Notes: generated by a model from the sequence alone, not told the origin. A stretch of 64,000 nt of DNA from Streptomyces aquilus (GCF_003955715.1 NZ_CP034463.1:8184001-8248000), one strand, 5' to 3'; positions 54,741 through 63,790 are shown, numbered from the stretch's first letter. Program-made: numbers and translations.

Positions 54741-55241
54741 GTGAGTTCTGCAAAAACACTGAAGCAACACACTGTGCTCGACAGCCCGTACGGCCCGCTG
54801 ACCCTGGTCGCGACGGACGGCATCCTGAGCAACCTCTACATGACCGACCAGCGCCACCGTCCCGCGCAGGAGACGTTCGGCGTACGCGACGACCGCCCCT
54901 TCGGGGAGGCGATCGACCAGCTGGAGGCCTACTTCGCCTCCGAGTTGAAGGAGTTCACCCTCGAACTCCACCTGCACGGAACCCCGTTCCAGCGCAGCGT
55001 CTGGGAGCAGCTCCTGCGCATCCCGTACGGCGAGACCCGCTCCTACGGCGACCTCGCCGCGGCCCTGGGCAACCCCGGTGCCTCCCGCGCGGTCGGCCTC
55101 GCCAACGGCAAGAACCCGGTCAGCATCATCGTCCCCTGCCACCGCGTCGTGGGCTCCAACGGCAGCCTGACCGGCTACGGCGGCGGCCTGGAACGCAAGC
55201 AGCGCCTGCTGGACTTCGAGCGGGGAGCGGCGCTGTTCTAG
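54741..55241 (+). CDS. ogt: Methylated-DNA-protein-cysteine methyltransferase
   Basis: A 166-residue suicide repair protein that moves the methyl group from O6-methylguanine to Cys133 in the IIVPCHRVVGSNG motif. The DNA-binding helix (RSYGDLAAALGNPGASRAVG) with the arginine finger and the N-terminal ribonuclease-like lobe are normal. It completes the AdaA-AlkA function upstream, 9 bp away, so together they replace the classical Ada protein. It starts at a GTG with GGACG upstream. Confidence 0.96.
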   Translation: MSSAKTLKQHTVLDSPYGPLTLVATDGILSNLYMTDQRHRPAQETFGVRDDRPFGEAIDQLEAYFASELKEFTLELHLHGTPFQRSVWEQLLRIPYGETRSYGDLAAALGNPGASRAVGLANGKNPVSIIVPCHRVVGSNGSLTGYGGGLERKQRLLDFERGAALF

Positions 55242-55262
55242 GGCCTTCCGCCGGAAAAGCCC
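55241..55262. terminator. Hairpin between ogt and the sirtuin gene
   Basis: GGGCCTTCC and GGAAAAGCCC, with loop GCC, form a stem with one bulge beginning at the last base of the ogt stop codon. Because the neighbouring genes are convergent, it may stop transcription from both sides. Confidence 0.5.
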
Positions 55263-55272
55263 TGGCCGGCCG

Positions 55273-55998
55273 CTACCCCTGAAGCCGGCGCAGCAGCTGC
55301 GGCAGGGCCGTGCCGATCGGTTCGCGGACGACCTCGTCGGCGCGGTCGTCGTACGGGGTCGGCTCGGCGTTGACGATGATCAGCCGGGCTCCGTGATCGG
55401 CGGCGACGCCGGCGAGCCCGGCGGCGGGCTGCACCTGGAGGCTGCTGCCGACGGCGATGAAGACCTGGCAGGCCTTGGTGATGGCGACGGCCTCGCCGAG
55501 GACGACGGGGTCGAGGCGCTCGCCGAACATCACGGTCGCGGACTTCAGGATGCCGCCGCAGTCCAGGCAGGCCGGGTCGTCCTCCCCGGCGTCGAGCCGC
55601 GCCAGCGCGTCCTCCATGGGGCCGCGCGCGTGGCACCGCGTGCACACCACCTGCCGTGCGGTGCCGTGCAGTTCGAGGACCTTGCGGGCCGGCAGCCCGG
55701 CGAGCTGGTGCAGTCCGTCGACGTTCTGGGTGACGACCCGCACCGGCACCCCGGACCTCTCCAGCTCGGCCACCGCGTAATGCGCGGCATTCGGCTCTGC
55801 CGCGAGCGACTGATTCTCCTTGCGCATCAGCCACGACCGTCGCCGAACATCCGGATCGCTCATGTAGTAGTCGTACGTCACGAGCTTTTCCGCCTCGGGA
55901 TCCCGGCGCCACAACCCGTTCGGGCCGCGATAGTCCGGGATCCCTGAGTCGGTGGAAATGCCGGCCCCGCTGAGGACGGCGACGAGAGGCTTGTTCAT
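55273..55998 (-). CDS. cobB: NAD-dependent protein deacetylase, sirtuin
   Basis: A 241-residue Sir2 enzyme that removes acyl groups from lysine using NAD, releasing nicotinamide and O-acetyl-ADP-ribose. Motifs: GAGISTDSGIPDYRGPNGLW (NAD site), TQNVDGLH, catalytic His111 in ELHG, and four zinc Cys (119, 122, 144, 147). The substrate-recognition region shows no Tyr/Arg pair of the desuccinylase type that I can identify. It is a single gene. The macrodomain protein at 49922 would process its product. Confidence 0.95.
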   Translation of the reverse strand: MNKPLVAVLSGAGISTDSGIPDYRGPNGLWRRDPEAEKLVTYDYYMSDPDVRRRSWLMRKENQSLAAEPNAAHYAVAELERSGVPVRVVTQNVDGLHQLAGLPARKVLELHGTARQVVCTRCHARGPMEDALARLDAGEDDPACLDCGGILKSATVMFGERLDPVVLGEAVAITKACQVFIAVGSSLQVQPAAGLAGVAADHGARLIIVNAEPTPYDDRADEVVREPIGTALPQLLRRLQG

Positions 55999-56041
55999 GC
56001 GGCCGAGGTTAGATCGCAGGACGCACCGCGGCGAACGGTTA

Positions 56042-56326
56042 TCAGTCCTCGTCGTCCTTCGACTGCACCGGCCCGAACGGCTCGATCTTCGGGTTGGCGA
56101 AGGGGCCCTGGTGCGACCCCCGCGCCTCCGGTGCTCCCTGGAGCCTCGCCCCGGCCGCCTCGGTCACCAGCAGTGCGTAGGTGCCGCGCGCCGGGTCCAC
56201 CGGGACCAGGCCGTACGCCGTGTCGACCTCGTCGTCGGCGAGGCCGAGACGGCGCTGGGCGTCCTCGATGGTCGACCGCACCGGAAGGGTCACGGTGATC
56301 AGGACGGTGGGGCGCTCGGGAGCCAT
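56042..56326 (-). CDS. Small protein paired with the subtilase, unknown function
   Basis: A 94-residue acidic protein starting 7 bp after the subtilase stop, so co-expressed. Residues 1-65 read as beta-alpha-beta-type sequence (TVLITVTLPVRSTIEDAQRRLGL, YALLVTEAAGARL), similar in pattern to subtilase propeptide/I9-like inhibitor folds; the last 25 residues are Pro/Gly/Lys-rich and disordered. It may be a dedicated inhibitor, chaperone or substrate of the protease. No homologue is recognised with confidence. Confidence 0.72.
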   Translation of the reverse strand: MAPERPTVLITVTLPVRSTIEDAQRRLGLADDEVDTAYGLVPVDPARGTYALLVTEAAGARLQGAPEARGSHQGPFANPKIEPFGPVQSKDDED

Positions 56327-56333
56327 GGGTCTC

Positions 56334-57701
56334 CTACGGGCCGGCGTTGTTCTTGCCGACGCGGCGCACCGCGTCGACGAGCTGCGGGGTGTTGATGATG
56401 CCGTACCCGTAGTCGAAGTCGTAGCCGTGCCCGCCCGCGTCGTGTGCGGACCGGCGGATCAGCGTACGCAGCCGGGACGGTGACAGGTCCTGCACCGACA
56501 GCTTGCTGCGCACCGCGGCGACGACCCCCGCCGCGACCGGACAGGCCGCCGAGGTCCCCGAGTCGGGGCTGTTCTGCCCGAACGCCTTCGACCCGCTGAA
56601 GTGCGTGTACGTGGCGATGTCCGGCTTGCGCACGGCGAGCCGCCCCGGACCCTGGGACGAGTAGCCGACCCGGGCGTCATGGGTGTCCACACCGGCCACG
56701 GACAGCACGCTGGGGTGCGAGTTCGCCCCGTTGATGGGCCGGTTCGGGAAGCCGCAGCGCCCGTCGGGGCACTCGACACCGCAGTTGCCCGCGGCGAACA
56801 GGATGTCGGCGCCGGACACCTCAAGGGCGGCGACGATCAGGTTGAACGGGTGGGCGCGGTTGTCGGAGTAGTTGCCCGGGTGCCCCGGCGGGAAGTCCCA
56901 CGTCGGCTTGAACGACCCCCAGCTGTTGCTGATGACCATCCTGCGCCGCTCGCGCGGCATCTGCTCCAGCAGCCCCCACAGGTGGGCGTACGCGGAGATC
57001 GCGTCGGAGAGCAGGCCCTCCATCACGGTCGAGCCCTGCCGCTGCGAGAGCAGCACGGGAATGTCGAGGAGGGACACCTTGCGGGCCACGATCAGCGAGT
57101 CGAACGCGCACATCGTGCCGTGGTTCACCGGGAACTGGCCGAAGTTGCCGTTCACCCCCGGCGGCTTCCAGCTGCGTGCCGCGTCGACCGTCACCGGCGA
57201 GCCGAGGACCTGGCCGAGATGCGCGAGGTTGATGCCGGTGTCGACGATCGCCAGCGGGACGCCCGAACCGTCGAGGCCCTCGCTCTTCAGCGCGTCCGTG
57301 ACGAACCGCTGGACGTCGTGCCAGTCGCCGACCGGGGGCGTGTTGCCGCAGGTGGGCGTCGTCTCGACGGCCGGGTCGGCGGCGATCCCGACGATGTCCG
57401 CCCGCTGGGAGCTCAGCAGCGCCAGCCGGGCGGAGCCGTCGCGGTCCTGGATCTCGCCGCGCACCAGGACGCTCGCGTCCTCCGCGGCCAGCGAGAAGGT
57501 GAGCGGCTGGTCCAGCGACAGCGGATCGCCGTCGGAGTACACCGGCTTGGGCTGCGGCACCGGCACCGGCACGAAGTCCGCGTCCAGGTCGATGCCGGGG
57601 AGTGAGCCGGCGACGTCGGAGGCCGACGGAGTGCTGACGGACGGATCCACGACTGCCTGGACGACATCGTGTTCCGGGCGCATCTGAACGATTACCCGCA
57701 T
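56334..57701 (-). CDS. Cytoplasmic S8 subtilisin-like peptidase
   Basis: A 455-residue serine protease with the complete triad Asp154 (AIVDTGI), His194 (NHGTMCAF) and Ser384 (SGTSAACP), and the oxyanion Asn306 (AAGN). The first 110 residues form a propeptide-like region ending SQRADIVGIAADPAVE. There is no signal peptide or membrane anchor, so it should be intracellular. AGGGGGAAAC lies 6 nt before the ATG, and the open frame upstream of it is non-homologous. It is co-transcribed with the 94-residue protein downstream. The insert around 225-285 is longer than in subtilisin. Its targets are unknown. Confidence 0.92.
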   Translation of the reverse strand: MRVIVQMRPEHDVVQAVVDPSVSTPSASDVAGSLPGIDLDADFVPVPVPQPKPVYSDGDPLSLDQPLTFSLAAEDASVLVRGEIQDRDGSARLALLSSQRADIVGIAADPAVETTPTCGNTPPVGDWHDVQRFVTDALKSEGLDGSGVPLAIVDTGINLAHLGQVLGSPVTVDAARSWKPPGVNGNFGQFPVNHGTMCAFDSLIVARKVSLLDIPVLLSQRQGSTVMEGLLSDAISAYAHLWGLLEQMPRERRRMVISNSWGSFKPTWDFPPGHPGNYSDNRAHPFNLIVAALEVSGADILFAAGNCGVECPDGRCGFPNRPINGANSHPSVLSVAGVDTHDARVGYSSQGPGRLAVRKPDIATYTHFSGSKAFGQNSPDSGTSAACPVAAGVVAAVRSKLSVQDLSPSRLRTLIRRSAHDAGGHGYDFDYGYGIINTPQLVDAVRRVGKNNAGP

Positions 57702-57882
57702 GTTTCCCCCTGCAATGGAATCCGGCGGCACGGAGAACCGCGTGCCACCGGTACTCGCGGATGAGGCGAGGACTCGCACGCTATTGGCGCGGGTACAGGG
57801 GGTCCATACGCGCAAGGGCGTAGCTTCAAGAGCACATTTCCGCAGGGGAATTGACGGGAATCGACACCCGGAACAACAGGCG

Positions 57883-58377
57883 TCAGGAAACCCGCCGACC
57901 GTTCTCCAGCTCCGCCGTCCCGGCGCCTTCCGCGAGCACGTCCAGCGCGACCCGCACCCGGCCGCCCAGGAAACCCAGCAGATAGTCGTCCAGCTCCTCG
58001 CGCGGCACGAGCCGCCACGACAGCAGCTCCTCCTCCTGGAGCCGGATCGCCTTCAGCTCGTCCTCGCCGAGCACGCCACCGTCGTACAGGTACGCCACCA
58101 GCGGCGGAATGCCCGGCCGGTACACCCAGTCCACCGCCAGCAGCCGGCCGAGTTCACGGTCCAGGCCGATCTCCTCCAGCGTCTCGCGGCGCGCCCCCTG
58201 ACGTGGTGTCTCGCCGTCGTCCGACTCGATGGTGCCGCCCGGAAGCGCCCATCCCTCACGGTAGTTGGGCTCGACGAGGAGCACCCGCCCCTCGCGGTCA
58301 CGGAAGAGGGCGGCGGCACCGGCGAGGATGCGGGGGAGGCCGGCGATGTACGTGGCGAAGTCCTGAGCGCTGGTCAT
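57883..58377 (-). CDS. NUDIX hydrolase
   Basis: A 164-residue NUDIX enzyme. The box reads GGTIESDDGETPRQGARRE then TLEEIGL; compared with the consensus it has a two-residue insertion between the Gly pair and the first Glu, while the REtlEEiGl metal-binding part is intact. NUDIX proteins cleave nucleoside diphosphates linked to another group, for example ADP-ribose, NADH or damaged NTPs; the substrate cannot be read from sequence. The sequence is typical of small actinobacterial stand-alone copies. It lies 51 bp downstream of the ADP-ribosylglycohydrolase on the same strand, so ADP-ribose is a reasonable guess. Confidence 0.9.
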   Translation of the reverse strand: MTSAQDFATYIAGLPRILAGAAALFRDREGRVLLVEPNYREGWALPGGTIESDDGETPRQGARRETLEEIGLDRELGRLLAVDWVYRPGIPPLVAYLYDGGVLGEDELKAIRLQEEELLSWRLVPREELDDYLLGFLGGRVRVALDVLAEGAGTAELENGRRVS

Positions 58378-58428
58378 CCCTGAAGGGTAGTTCCCGGAGG
58401 GAGAGCCCCTGACCGTCGAGACGGAGGC

Positions 58429-59499
58429 TCACTCACCGCCGATCAACCGCACCGTGCGCTCCGCGAGTTCGCTGATCCGCACCCGGTCGAACCCGAACAC
58501 CGCGCTGCGCACCGTGTCCTCCAGCGGGTCCTTCCACTGCTCCGGGATCGCCTCCGCACCGGTCAGCACCCCGGCCACCGAACCGGCCGTGGCCCCGTTG
58601 GAGTCGGTGTCCAGACCGCCGCGGACGGTCAGCGTGACGGTCCGGGTGAAGTCGCCGTCGCCGTAGAGCAGCCCGGCGGTGAGCACCGCGGCGTTCGGGA
58701 TCGTGTGGATCCAGCCCAGCCCGGCGGTCTCCTCGGCCACCGTCGTCAGCGTGTCCTCCCAGGTCATCCGGGTGTCGTGCAGGGAGATCACCCGGCGCAC
58801 GGTCCGGGCCAGCCGGCTGCTCTCCGGTACGACGGCCAGCGCCTGGTCCAGCGCGTGCCGCACGGTCGCCGCGGTGAACGCCGCCGACACCAGCGCCGCC
58901 GCCCACATCGCCCCGTACACCCCGTTCCCGGTGTGCGAGAGCACCGCGTCCCGGCGGGCCAGCGAGGCCGCCCGGCGCGGCGCGCCCGGGCAGGTCCAGC
59001 CGTAGATGTCGGCGCGGATGAGCGCCCCGATCCACTCCTGGTACGGGTTGTCGTACGTCGCCGTCAGCGGCGGCTTCAGCCCGTTGGCGAGGTTGCGGTA
59101 GGCGGCCCGCTCCGCGGTGAACGTCTGGAGGTACGGCAGCCTCAGCAGCCACAGGCCGCCGACCTGCTCGGTGCTGAAGCCGAAGCCGTGGGTCTCCAGG
59201 AGGTCCAGGCCGAGGATGGCGTAGTCCACGTCGTCGTCGCGGCAGCTGCCGTGGATGCGGCCGCGCACGCACTGGCGCCACTCCGGGCGCAGCTCGAAGC
59301 CGTCGCTCTCGCTCGGCGGCTCCGGCAGATAGTCGGTCAGCGGCAGGGCGGCGGCCTGCCTCAGATAGCGGTCGATCCGGTCCCGCGTCCACAGGTCGCC
59401 CTGCTCGACCGGCTTGCCGAGCATGTTGCCCGCGATCCGGCCCAGCCAGCCCCCGAGAACGCGGTCGGCGAGCTCTGGCTCACTGCCCACAGGGGTCAT
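58429..59499 (-). CDS. ADP-ribosylglycohydrolase family protein
   Basis: A 356-residue all-alpha DraG/ARH-fold hydrolase. The paired metal motifs are CRDDDVDYAI (about 85-94) and GLDTDSNGATAGS (about 297-309), whose Asp residues hold two Mg or Mn ions. The domain begins LGGWLGRIAGNMLGKPVE as expected. The family removes ADP-ribose from arginine, serine or other acceptors, but many Streptomyces members act on unknown metabolites. It probably forms an operon with the NUDIX gene downstream. No ADP-ribosyltransferase is adjacent. Confidence 0.91.
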   Translation of the reverse strand: MTPVGSEPELADRVLGGWLGRIAGNMLGKPVEQGDLWTRDRIDRYLRQAAALPLTDYLPEPPSESDGFELRPEWRQCVRGRIHGSCRDDDVDYAILGLDLLETHGFGFSTEQVGGLWLLRLPYLQTFTAERAAYRNLANGLKPPLTATYDNPYQEWIGALIRADIYGWTCPGAPRRAASLARRDAVLSHTGNGVYGAMWAAALVSAAFTAATVRHALDQALAVVPESSRLARTVRRVISLHDTRMTWEDTLTTVAEETAGLGWIHTIPNAAVLTAGLLYGDGDFTRTVTLTVRGGLDTDSNGATAGSVAGVLTGAEAIPEQWKDPLEDTVRSAVFGFDRVRISELAERTVRLIGGE

Positions 59500-59657
59500 A
59501 GGACCGGTTTACCCGATTTCGCGAGGTCGCACAGTGGGGTCGTAGCGGCTTCTCAAGGTCCGGGCAGGGCATGACGGGGAGGGCGGGCTCCGGTTAAGGT
59601 CGCAGCGGCGCGACTGGCCCTGACATGCGTCGGGGCCTGAGAGCAAGGGGATGGCAA

Positions 59658-60809
59658 GTGGCTGACGCTGGAGGCAGGGGCACCGAGCGGGTGCTCGTCG
59701 CCGCGGACAAGTTCAAGGGATCGCTGACGGCCGTGCAGGTCGCCGAGCGGGTGACGGCCGGGCTGCGCCGGGTCGTGCCGGGCCTCGACGTGGCCGCGCT
59801 GCCGGTGGCCGACGGCGGCGACGGCACCGTGGACGCCGCGGTCGCGGCCGGTTTCGTACGGCACGAGGTCAAGGTCGCCGGGCCGCTCGGCCAGGAGGTG
59901 ACGGCCGCGTTCGCGCTGCGCGGCGACACCGCCGTCGTGGAGATGGCGGAGGCCAGCGGGCTCCAGCGGCTTCCCCAGGGTGTCTTCGCCCCCCTCACCT
60001 CGTCCACCTACGGCTCCGGCGAGCTGCTGCGGGCCGCGCTCGACGCGGGCGCCCGCACCATCGTCTTCGGCGTCGGCGGCAGCGCCACCACCGACGGCGG
60101 CGCCGGCATGCTCACCGCGCTCGGCGCCCGGTTCCTCGACAAGGACGGCGAGCCCATCGCCCCGGGCGGCGGCGGCCTCGCCGAGCTGGCCTCGGCCGAC
60201 CTGTCCGGGCTCGACCCGCGCCTCGCCGATGTGGAACTGGTCCTCGCCAGCGACGTCGACAACCCGCTGACCGGCCCGAAGGGCGCGCCCGCGGTCTACG
60301 GCCCGCAGAAGGGCGCCTCCCCGGACGACGTGGCGACCCTGGACGCCGCTCTCGCGCACTACGCGCGCGTGCTGGAGGACGCGGTCGGCGCCAAGGCCGC
60401 CGCGTACGCCGCGTCGCCGGGTGCGGGCGCGGCAGGCGGCATCGGCTACGGCGCGCTCCTCGTCGGCGCCCGGTTCCGCGCCGGCATCGAGGTCATGCTG
60501 GACGTCCTCGGCTTCGCCCCCGCGCTGGAGCGGGCGACCCTCGTCATCACCGGCGAGGGCTCCCTCGACGAGCAGACCCTGCACGGCAAGGCCCCCGCGG
60601 GCGTCGCCGCCGCGGCCCGCGCCGCCGGCAAGGAGGTCGTCGCGGTGTGCGGCCGCCTCGCCCTGCCCCCGGAGGCGCTCGGCAAGGCCGGCATCCGGCG
60701 CGCGTACCCGCTCACCGAGGTCGAGCCGGACGTGGCGAAGTGCATCGCGGACGCCGGCCCGATCCTGGAGCGGGTGGCGGAACAGATCGCGCGGGACTTC
60801 CTGAGCTGA
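59658..60809 (+). CDS. glxK: Glycerate kinase, class II
   Basis: A 383-residue kinase of the GlxK/GarK family that phosphorylates D-glycerate to 2-phosphoglycerate (or 3-phosphoglycerate), feeding glyoxylate and glycerate breakdown into glycolysis. Signature stretches are LVAADKFKGSLTAVQVAE, LPVADGGDGTVDA, VFGVGGSATTDGGAGMLTALG and VITGEGSLDEQT. Length is normal. The GTG at 59658 has AAGGGG 7 nt upstream. No glyoxylate carboligase or allantoin genes are adjacent, although a PucR-type regulator is next door on the opposite strand. Confidence 0.94.
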   Translation: MADAGGRGTERVLVAADKFKGSLTAVQVAERVTAGLRRVVPGLDVAALPVADGGDGTVDAAVAAGFVRHEVKVAGPLGQEVTAAFALRGDTAVVEMAEASGLQRLPQGVFAPLTSSTYGSGELLRAALDAGARTIVFGVGGSATTDGGAGMLTALGARFLDKDGEPIAPGGGGLAELASADLSGLDPRLADVELVLASDVDNPLTGPKGAPAVYGPQKGASPDDVATLDAALAHYARVLEDAVGAKAAAYAASPGAGAAGGIGYGALLVGARFRAGIEVMLDVLGFAPALERATLVITGEGSLDEQTLHGKAPAGVAAAARAAGKEVVAVCGRLALPPEALGKAGIRRAYPLTEVEPDVAKCIADAGPILERVAEQIARDFLS

Positions 60810-60848
60810 GCCGCAGCGCACTCACCTGCCGAGCCGGGCCCGCATCCC

Positions 60849-62045
60849 TCACCTCCGGGTCCCGGAGAGGCGGTACGCGTCCAGCGCCAGCGTCATCTCG
60901 ATCAGGTCCCGCGGCCGGGCCAGCGACCGTGACGTCAGCTGTTCCAGGCGCCGCAGCCGGTTGAACACCGTGTTCCGGTGGCAGTACAGCCGCGCGGCGG
61001 CCCGGCCCGCCGACCCTTCGCAGGTCAGCCACACATCGAGGGTCTCCAGCAGTACGGCCCGGTCGGCGGGCTCCAGTTCGAGGAGGCCGCCGAACACGTC
61101 CGACACCAGCCGGTCGGCCAGCTCCGGCTGGCTCACCACGAGCGCCGTGGGCATGCGCTGATCGAGGCGTACGACGGCGGTGCCGTCCGGCGGACAGGTC
61201 CGCAGCGCCAGCTCGGCCAGCCGCCGGGCCCGCCCCAGCTCGGCGAGGCCCGGCACCACCGGACTGATCCCGCCGGGCCCCGAGCACCGCCCGTCGAGCA
61301 CCCGCGCCACCCCGTCCAGGCCCTGACCGGGGGCGAGGGCCACCACCCCCACCTCGCCGTCGGCCCGCATCCGCCAGATGAACCGGAACCCGGCCCCCCG
61401 CACCGGCCGCTCGGCCGCGTCCCGCCGCTCGGCCCGCAGCACGACCACCGCGTACGGCCCGTGCTCCGGCAGGTCGAGCCCGGCGGCGGCCCGTGCCGCG
61501 AGCCCCGGCGTCGCCTGGCCCTCCAGCAGCGCGTCGAGCAGCGCCTGCAACTGCTCGTCCGTCCGCCGCCGCAGCTCCGCCTCCGTCGCCCGGTACGCCT
61601 CCGACGCCGCCTCCGCCTGCGCGTCCACCGCCGACCACACCATCGTCGTCGACCGCATCAGCGCCGCCAGCCGCTCCGGCTCCCGCCCGCCGGCGCCCTC
61701 CACCAGCGCGTCCCACACCAGATAGCCGGCGTTCCGGTAGGCGTGGATGAGCAGGTCCAGGGGCAGCCCCTGCCGAGCCCGCCGCCGCCCCGCGTCCTCG
61801 GCGTACTCCAGGTCGCGGCGCGGCGAGTCCCGGGGCGCGGAGATCGTCTCGATCCCGATCCGGATCGCCTCCTCCGCCTCCCGCCACTGCTGGTCGTACG
61901 GCAGCACCTGCGCGTAGACGGGGGAGTGGTCGAAGAGTTGTCTGAGGTGCTCGTCGACGAGCTCCGGCACCCGCTCCAGCAGAGCCGTGCAGGACTCCGC
62001 GAGCAGCTTCCAGTCATGACCGGTACGCGGCCGTCGCGCTCCCAT
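60849..62045 (-). CDS. PucR/CdaR-type transcriptional regulator
   Basis: A 398-residue regulator with an N-terminal RsbR/helical sensor region (about 1-160), a GGDEF-like degenerate central domain and the C-terminal PucR helix-turn-helix (about 340-390: LTCEGSAGRAAARLYCHRNTVFNRL). This arrangement occurs beside Liv-type ABC transporters and catabolic genes; such proteins usually activate uptake of the molecule they sense. It is divergent from livF with 181 bp between, so it probably controls that operon. ATG 62045 is the first family-like start; its ribosome site is weak. Confidence 0.9.
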   Translation of the reverse strand: MGARRPRTGHDWKLLAESCTALLERVPELVDEHLRQLFDHSPVYAQVLPYDQQWREAEEAIRIGIETISAPRDSPRRDLEYAEDAGRRRARQGLPLDLLIHAYRNAGYLVWDALVEGAGGREPERLAALMRSTTMVWSAVDAQAEAASEAYRATEAELRRRTDEQLQALLDALLEGQATPGLAARAAAGLDLPEHGPYAVVVLRAERRDAAERPVRGAGFRFIWRMRADGEVGVVALAPGQGLDGVARVLDGRCSGPGGISPVVPGLAELGRARRLAELALRTCPPDGTAVVRLDQRMPTALVVSQPELADRLVSDVFGGLLELEPADRAVLLETLDVWLTCEGSAGRAAARLYCHRNTVFNRLRRLEQLTSRSLARPRDLIEMTLALDAYRLSGTRR

Positions 62046-62226
62046 GGCCGGAGCATGCCATCGCGTCCGGCCTTCGCACAGGCCCCTGACACGCGGTGTT
62101 GTGCACGCGCACAACGGCGGCACCGGCCCGCTGGGCACCCGCAGCGATTCCGCCGCGGGCCGTGGACGGGCGCCCCCGCCGGTGCTGGGGTGAGCGCCAC
62201 ACCGAGTGAGGACAGAAGGGAAGTCC

Positions 62227-63021
62227 ATGGTCGGATCCGGACTCGTGGTGCGGGACCTGTCGGTCGGATACGGTCCCGTACGCGCCCTGCGCCGGGTGTC
62301 CCTGGAGGTGCCCGAGGCAGCCGTGGTGACGGTCCTCGGCGCCAACGGCTCGGGCAAGTCGACGCTGCTCCGCGCGATCAGCCGCACGCTGTCCTTCCAG
62401 GGCGGCGCGGTCACCGAGGGCGAGGTGCTGCTCGGCGACCGACGAATCGACCGGCTGCCACCGGACCGGGTGGTCGCCGCCGGGGTCTGCCAAGTCCCCG
62501 AGGGCAGGCGGGTGTTCGCCCGCATGACGGTCGCCGACAACCTGCGCGCGGGCGCCCTCGGCGGCGCACGGGCGGGCCGCGCCGAGTCCCTCGCCCGCGT
62601 CCGCGAACTGTTCCCCGTCCTGGCCCAACGCGCCCACCAACGCGCCGGGTTGCTCTCCGGCGGCGAACAGCAGATGCTCGCCGTCGCCCGCGCCCTCATG
62701 GCCGCCCCCCGGTTCCTCCTCCTCGACGAACCCTCCCTCGGCCTCGCCCCGCTCATGGCCGAGCGGATCGCCGACACCGTCCGGGAGATCAACGACCAGG
62801 GCACCGCCGTCCTCCTCGTCGAACAGAACGCCGCCCTCGCCCTGCGCCTGGCCACCCACGCCTACGTCCTCGAAGTCGGCGAGGTGACCCTGCAAGGCCC
62901 GGCGGCGGAACTGGCCGCCACCGACGAGGTCCGCCGCCGCTACCTGGGCGTGGTCGACGAGGACGCGGCGGCCGACGCGGAGACGACCGGCGCGAGGACC
63001 CTCACCCGGTGGGAGGGATGA
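62227..63021 (+). CDS. livF: Branched-chain-type ABC transporter ATP-binding protein LivF
   Basis: A 264-residue ABC ATPase. Walker A GANGSGKST (about 36), signature LSGGEQQMLAVARAL (about 145), Walker B FLLLDEPSLGLAP and the short LivF-type end (YLGVVDED) identify it. The family imports branched-chain amino acids, urea, amides or aromatic acids with a periplasmic-type binding protein. GAAGGGA lies 5 nt before the ATG. It starts the operon livF-livG-livH; the binding protein and livM should follow beyond the window. Confidence 0.93.
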   Translation: MVGSGLVVRDLSVGYGPVRALRRVSLEVPEAAVVTVLGANGSGKSTLLRAISRTLSFQGGAVTEGEVLLGDRRIDRLPPDRVVAAGVCQVPEGRRVFARMTVADNLRAGALGGARAGRAESLARVRELFPVLAQRAHQRAGLLSGGEQQMLAVARALMAAPRFLLLDEPSLGLAPLMAERIADTVREINDQGTAVLLVEQNAALALRLATHAYVLEVGEVTLQGPAAELAATDEVRRRYLGVVDEDAAADAETTGARTLTRWEG

Positions 63022-63025
63022 CCCG

Positions 63026-63790
63026 GTGGACCCCCTCGACGTACGTGATCTGACCGTCCGCTTCGCCGGGCTCACCGCCCTCGACGCCGTCTCCTTCACC
63101 GTCCGCCCCGGCACCGTCCACGCCCTCATCGGCCCCAACGGGGCAGGGAAGTCAACCTGCTTCAACGTCCTGTCCGGCGTCTACCGCGCCACCTCCGGCA
63201 GCGTCCGCTTCGGCGACCACGAACTCACCGGCATGCCCGCACACCGCATCGCCGCTCTCGGGATCGCCCGCATCTTCCAGAACCTCGCCCTGCCGCCCCG
63301 CGCCACCGTCGAGGACAGCCTGCTCCTCGGCCGTCACCGGCTCACCCGAACCGGCTTCCTCGCGGCCGGACTTCGTCTGCCGTCGGCCGCCCGCGAGGAA
63401 CGCGTCCACCGCGAACGCGTCCGCGAGATCGCCGAGTTCGTCGGCATCGCCGACTGCCTGGACCGCCCGGCGGGCTCGCTCCCGTACGGGCAGCAGAAGC
63501 TCGCCGAACTCGCCCGCGCGCTCTGCATGGAGCCGCGCCTGCTGCTCCTCGACGAACCCGTCGCCGGGATGACCGCCGGCGAACGCCGCCGGACCGCCGC
63601 CGTGATCGCGGGCGTCCGGGACGGCCTCGGCATCTCGATCGTGCTGGTGGAACACGACATGGGGGTGGTGATGCGGCTCGCCGACGCGGTGACCGTACTG
63701 GACTTCGGGCGCCGGATCGCCGACGGCGCCCCCGCCGACGTACAGAACGACCCGGCCGTCGTACAGGCCTACCTGGGAGCCGGAACATGA
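63026..63790 (+). CDS. livG: Branched-chain-type ABC transporter ATP-binding protein LivG
   Basis: A 254-residue ABC ATPase with Walker A GPNGAGKST (about 36), the LivG-type loop ARIFQNLALPPRATVEDSLLLG, signature LPYGQQKLAELARAL and Walker B LLLLDEPVAGMT. The signature Gly-Gly is replaced by YGQQ, as is normal in LivG. The GTG has GGGAGGG 8 nt upstream and sits 5 bp after livF. It ends in an ATGA overlap with livH. Confidence 0.94.
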   Translation: MDPLDVRDLTVRFAGLTALDAVSFTVRPGTVHALIGPNGAGKSTCFNVLSGVYRATSGSVRFGDHELTGMPAHRIAALGIARIFQNLALPPRATVEDSLLLGRHRLTRTGFLAAGLRLPSAAREERVHRERVREIAEFVGIADCLDRPAGSLPYGQQKLAELARALCMEPRLLLLDEPVAGMTAGERRRTAAVIAGVRDGLGISIVLVEHDMGVVMRLADAVTVLDFGRRIADGAPADVQNDPAVVQAYLGAGT

